From contig JACCXQ010000276.1 of the NCBI GenBank assembly GCA_013696945.1, positions 1 to 8,259 of the forward strand: a stretch of DNA of 8,259 nt. The letters run 5' to 3'. The stretch is from Chloroflexota bacterium (lineage in GTDB: Bacteria > Chloroflexota > Limnocylindria > Limnocylindrales > CSP1-4). This document shows, in pieces, positions 6,483 through 8,259 of the stretch (position 1 is its first letter; each line of letters begins with the position of its first letter). The position numbers and the translations under genes are program-made. The notes beneath the pieces were generated by a model. That model saw only the letters and a list, made by a program, of their open reading frames with translations. It searched no databases and was not told the DNA's origin.

Positions 6483-7066
6483 CCGAGACGTCGGGCGACG
6501 CTGCGCAGCCCGCGGTGGACGAGCACCCGCACGGCACCCTCCGACCGGCCCATCACCGCGGCGATCTCTCGCGTGCTCATCTCCTCCACGAAACGGAGGA
6601 CGAGCGCCTGGCGGCGATCGTCGGGCAACTCTGCGATGGCCGCCCACGCGCGTCCGGCGATCTCGGCTGAGGCGACCTGCTCGGCGGGGTCGGGTGTCAG
6701 CGCTGCGAGCTCCAGGGCGTCATCGAGCGGCGCCTGCGGATGCCGACGAGAGCGCCGCCGTTCGTTGGCGAGCGCGTTGCGCGCGATCCTGAAGAGCCAC
6801 ACGCGGAAGGTGGAGTCCGCATCCTCGGACCGCTCGCGGAACTTCGGCAGAGCGCGGAGCGCGGAAAGGAAGACCTGCTCGGTCAGGTCTTCGGCTGCGT
6901 GCTGATCGCGCGTCTCGTAGAGGGCGAAGCTGTACACCTGGGCCACGTACTTCCGATAGAGCGCGTCGAACGCGCCGGGATCGCGACGGGCCGCCTCGAC
7001 GGCTGGACGGTCCGCGTCGTACGGGATCGGGCGCGCGGACGCCTCCTCCCTCCCTCCTCCAAACAC
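6479..7066 (-). CDS. ECF-type (sigma-70 family, group 4) sigma factor
   Basis: This 195-residue protein has only the two domains of ECF sigma factors. Region 2 spans about 31-105 (GAFDALYRKYVAQVYSFALY, AAEDLTEQVFLSALRALPKF, FRVWLFRIARNALANERRR). Region 4 spans about 138-190 (AIAELPDDRRQALVLRF, then helix-turn-helix MSTREIAAVMGRSEGAVRVLVHRG). It would direct RNA polymerase to a specific promoter set, possibly including its own operon. The GTG at 7064-7066 is the only start compatible with the frame: a TAG lies four codons upstream, and no ATG, GTG or TTG follows before region 2. No Shine-Dalgarno precedes it. The first codons are a pure purine tract. Its stop overlaps the next gene, so sigma factor, membrane protein and accD appear co-translated. 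Regulation of lipid synthesis by envelope or membrane stress is a reasonable inference, not something the sequence proves. Confidence 0.93.
   Translation of the reverse strand: MFGGGREEASARPIPYDADRPAVEAARRDPGAFDALYRKYVAQVYSFALYETRDQHAAEDLTEQVFLSALRALPKFRERSEDADSTFRVWLFRIARNALANERRRSRRHPQAPLDDALELAALTPDPAEQVASAEIAGRAWAAIAELPDDRRQALVLRFVEEMSTREIAAVMGRSEGAVRVLVHRGLRSVARRLG
7042..7060 (-). repeat. Perfect 19-bp polypurine/polypyrimidine mirror repeat at the sigma gene start
   Basis: On the minus strand this is GGAGGAGGGAGGGAGGAGG, which reads the same in both directions on one strand. It contains six G-runs of two or three. It encodes the glycine/arginine/glutamate start of the sigma factor (codons 3-9). 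Such tracts can form intramolecular triplex DNA or a two-tier G-quadruplex. It also resembles a ribosome-binding site but no usable start codon follows it. Confidence 0.7.
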
Positions 7067-7072
7067 CGCCAG

Positions 7073-7078
7073 AGTCTA
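7073..7078 (-). promoter_or_regulatory. Possible -10 element of a leaderless sigma-gene promoter
   Basis: TAGACT (minus strand, TAnnnT type) ends 6 nt before the sigma-factor GTG. This is the spacing expected if transcription starts at the start codon itself, and it would explain the absence of a ribosome-binding site. No convincing -35 box was found about 17 nt further up (TTCGGG at 7096-7101 is weak). A hexamer match alone is common by chance. Confidence 0.3.
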
Positions 7079-7108
7079 TCCGTTACACCCACGCGCCCGA
7101 ATCACGTC

Positions 7109-7127
7109 TGTAGCCGCCGTGTAGCCG
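7109..7127. promoter_or_regulatory. Two 8-bp direct repeats phased by 11 bp upstream of the sigma gene
   Basis: TGTAGCCG occurs at 7109-7116 and 7120-7127 (plus strand; CGGCTACA on the minus strand). Their period is 11 bp, about one helical turn. They lie 43 to 61 nt upstream of the sigma-factor start codon, where an activator or repressor binding two half-sites would sit. The bound protein is unknown. Confidence 0.35.
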
Positions 7128-7130
7128 GAT

Positions 7131-7268
7131 GCCCGTGTGGTGGGTCTGTCGGCCAGCCAGGAGCGACGGAAGGCCGCGAAGGACTCGATCTTTGGCCGTC
7201 CGGCCCAGCCTGTGGGCACCGCCGCCGTCGAGGAGCGTCCCGTTCTCCGATAGACCCACCCCGTGGGC
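7131..7268. repeat. Long imperfect inverted repeat with internal hairpins, possible structured RNA
   Basis: The arms are 7131-7152 and 7247-7268, separated by 94 nt. The inner 14 positions (GGTGGGTCTGTCGG against CCGATAGACCCACC) pair with one G-U. Over 22 positions only one pair (7138/7261) is a true mismatch when read as plus-strand RNA: 18 are Watson-Crick and 3 are G-U. The loop holds further complementarity: CGACGG 7164-7169 with CCGTCG 7225-7230, the hairpin GGCCGTCCGGCC at 7194-7205, and alternatively GCCCA/TGGGC at 7203-7217. All three odd pairs are G-U on the plus strand and A-C on the minus strand, which mildly favours a plus-strand transcript. No tRNA, SRP or RNase P features were recognised. 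It could be a regulatory RNA, a leader element or a remnant mobile element; only the inverted repeat itself is seen directly. Confidence 0.5.
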
Positions 7269-7320
7269 GCGGAGGTACGAGAGACACAGCGCCGAGGGAT
7301 GCGGAGCGACGAGACACAGG
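7269..7320. repeat. Imperfect direct repeat pair downstream of birA
   Basis: GCGGAG followed by a short variable part and GAGACACAG occurs twice, at 7269-7289 and 7301-7319. The units are offset by 32 nt, with a 2-nt length difference. The repeat lies between the inverted repeat and the birA stop. Together with the inverted repeat it fills most of the 263-bp gap between birA and the sigma gene. No terminator with a U-run was seen after birA. Confidence 0.4.
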
Positions 7321-7329
7321 CAGCGGCCA

Positions 7330-8115
7330 CTAGACCACGCGACAGCGCAGCACCTCGCCCGAATCGATCGGGCGCGCCGTCTCGTCTTCCGTCACGAGCA
7401 GAGAACCGGACTCCGGATCCACGCCGCTCGCCATCCCGACGAGCACTTCGTCGGCGAGATCCATCATGACCTGCCGTCCGGTCGTGACCTGCCGGCTTTC
7501 CCAACCGGCGGCATCGAACTTGCCGTCGCGGAGCGCTTCGATGCGCGCCTCGAGCAGCCCCAGCCACGTGTCCAGCAGTGCGTCCCGGTCGACGTGCCGT
7601 CCGCCGGCCAGCTCGTGGAGGCTCGTCATCCCCGCCGCGAGTGCGGGCGGGAAGTCGGACGCGGGCCAGTCGGCATTCACGCCGAGCCCGATGATCGCGT
7701 GCCCTACCGCCCCACCCATCGCGACCGTCTCACCCAGCACACCGGCGACCTTCAGCAGGCGTCCGTCCGGCCCATCGGCGACCAGGTCGTTCGGCCACTT
7801 GAGGAACAGCGCGCCCTCAGGCAGGCCGGCCACCATCTCGACGGCGTCGACCATCGCCAGGGAAGCAGTCGCCGCGAGGCGCCAGGCGTGCCGCACCGGA
7901 AGGCCCGCCGGCCGGAAGCCGGCCGAGACGAGGAGGGCAGCTCCGCACGGCGCGAGCCAGCCGCGGCCCTGTCGCCCTCTGCCCGCCGTCTGCTCGTCCG
8001 CAACCGCGACGCAGACCTCGCGCGTCCCGGCATCGAGCCACTCACGAACGATTCGTTGCGTGGAATCGACCGACGCGAAACGCTCCAACCGCGAGAGGAA
8101 CGGGCGACCCTTCAC
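7330..8115 (-). CDS. birA: Biotin--[acetyl-CoA-carboxylase] ligase, group I (no DNA-binding domain)
   Basis: BirA activates biotin to biotinyl-5'-AMP and transfers it to the BCCP lysine. The 261-residue protein contains the biotin-loop motif DEQTAGRGRQGRGW (40-53), KWPND (106-110), the catalytic lysine Lys122 in LLKVAGVLGE, and GLGVNAD (143-149). A C-terminal SH3-like domain starts near TTGRQV (211-216). The protein starts close to the catalytic domain, so there is no N-terminal helix-turn-helix and it should not act as a biotin repressor. The start is a GTG (8113-8115); no other start codon lies between it and the upstream in-frame TAG at 8185-8187. The stop is TAG, unlike the TGA of the operon genes. 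Its natural partner, a lysine-bearing BCCP, is not encoded in this window. Confidence 0.95.
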   Translation of the reverse strand: MKGRPFLSRLERFASVDSTQRIVREWLDAGTREVCVAVADEQTAGRGRQGRGWLAPCGAALLVSAGFRPAGLPVRHAWRLAATASLAMVDAVEMVAGLPEGALFLKWPNDLVADGPDGRLLKVAGVLGETVAMGGAVGHAIIGLGVNADWPASDFPPALAAGMTSLHELAGGRHVDRDALLDTWLGLLEARIEALRDGKFDAAGWESRQVTTGRQVMMDLADEVLVGMASGVDPESGSLLVTEDETARPIDSGEVLRCRVV

Positions 8116-8258
8116 GAGGTCAGTCTCGCATCCACGTCGGGCGTGTCGGACCCGCCGCTTTGGGCGTCCATCTGCGGCTTTCTGCTACGTGCCCGTCTGG
8201 TGGACGAACGGGCGAACGAGCGGGCCGACCATGCCGAGGCGAGGGTGCTCACGCGCTG
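8112..8258 (-). CDS. Uncertain C-terminal fragment of an upstream open frame at the right edge
   Basis: A minus-strand frame enters from the right edge and runs 48 codons (QRVSTLASAWSARSFARSST and onward, ending DARLTS) to a TGA that overlaps the birA start as GTGA. That matches the stop-start overlaps of this genome, but the Arg/Ser/Ala-rich composition is also what a shadow frame of high-GC DNA gives. A competing minus-strand frame (8185-8259) encodes AAREHPRLGMVGPLVRPFVH plus QTGT and stops at TAG 8185-8187, with better GC3. The plus strand is also open here. I cannot decide between these without more upstream sequence, and no function is recognisable. Confidence 0.2.
   Translation of the reverse strand, partial: QRVSTLASAWSARSFARSSTRRARSRKPQMDAQSGGSDTPDVDARLTS
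8122..8127 (-). promoter_or_regulatory. Possible -10 element upstream of birA
   Basis: GAGACT on the minus strand ends 6 nt before the birA GTG. It shares AGACT and the exact spacing with the hexamer before the sigma gene. CCGACA at 8144-8149 lies 16 nt further up and matches four bases of TTGACA. No clear Shine-Dalgarno precedes birA. This is suggestive of a leaderless promoter but weak. Confidence 0.2.
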
Positions 8259-8259
8259 C

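Noticed and set aside
6483..6647. N-terminal extension of the membrane-protein gene into the sigma gene
   Set aside because: The added residues are Arg/Gly/Pro-rich shadow sequence over sigma region 4; the ATGATG on the sigma stop is the natural start.
7160..7215. tRNA-like T-loop (GATCGAGTCC on the minus strand)
   Set aside because: No acceptor stem, anticodon arm or D-arm can be placed around it.
7102..7317. Small 71-codon minus-strand frame in the gap
   Set aside because: It is Arg/Pro/Ser-rich, has no ribosome-binding site, and covers the inverted repeat. It is better explained as a chance frame.
7076..7567. Minus-strand frame of 163 codons over the birA end and the gap
   Set aside because: It overlaps birA in a different frame and shows no motif. 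The end (RPTTRASGYTAATD) briefly suggested a recombinase remnant but lacks catalytic residues in context.
8150..8190. Possible terminator hairpin (GCCGC/GCGGC followed by TTTCT on the plus strand)
   Set aside because: The stem is only 5 bp with a loop of about 15 nt and the T-run is short; no plus-strand gene ends nearby.

Overview
The window is one high-GC bacterial chromosome segment in which every convincing gene lies on the minus strand, so it reads right to left. Most of it is a fatty-acid-synthesis gene cluster. Its order of transcription is: an ECF sigma factor, a small single-pass membrane protein (possible anti-sigma factor), accD, accA, an accB-like gene, accC, fabZ, a calcineurin-like metallophosphoesterase, and fabF, which is cut by the left edge of the window. 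A stand-alone biotin-protein ligase gene (birA) lies upstream, separated by a 263-bp non-coding gap.

The likely source is a high-GC, non-actinobacterial phylum such as Chloroflexota (a Limnocylindria-like lineage would fit). This is inference: the clues are separate accA and accD genes, FabZ rather than actinobacterial-type dehydratases, strong GC3 bias, frequent GTG starts, and TGA as the stop in nearly every gene. No marker gene in the window settles it.

Layout by plus-strand coordinate: 1-945 fabF (N-terminal 315 codons); 942-1688 metallophosphoesterase; 1688-2188 fabZ; 2206-3585 accC; 3585-4100 accB-like; 4101-5114 accA; 5107-6042 accD; 6042-6482 membrane protein; 6479-7066 sigma factor; 7067-7329 gap with phased direct repeats, a long inverted repeat and a second imperfect repeat; 7330-8115 birA; 8116-8259 unresolved edge. 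From the sigma gene to fabF the genes overlap by 1 to 8 nt or abut, except for 17 nt between accC and fabZ. This points to one translationally coupled operon.

Together the enzymes make malonyl-CoA (AccABCD), dehydrate 3-hydroxyacyl-ACP (FabZ) and condense malonyl-ACP with acyl-ACP (FabF), while BirA would biotinylate the carrier protein. The most striking point is that the accB-like product cannot be that carrier. Its C-terminal domain aligns without gaps to biotinyl domains, but the biotin-accepting lysine is glycine (Gly130), the EAMKM motif is gone, and the whole protein contains no lysine. It may be a non-biotinylated structural or regulatory paralogue, similar in concept to plant BADC proteins, with the real BCCP encoded elsewhere. 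Secondary points of interest are the ECF sigma/membrane-protein pair heading a housekeeping lipid operon, a phosphoesterase embedded in it, a polypurine mirror repeat at the start of the sigma gene, and a structured gap upstream of it.
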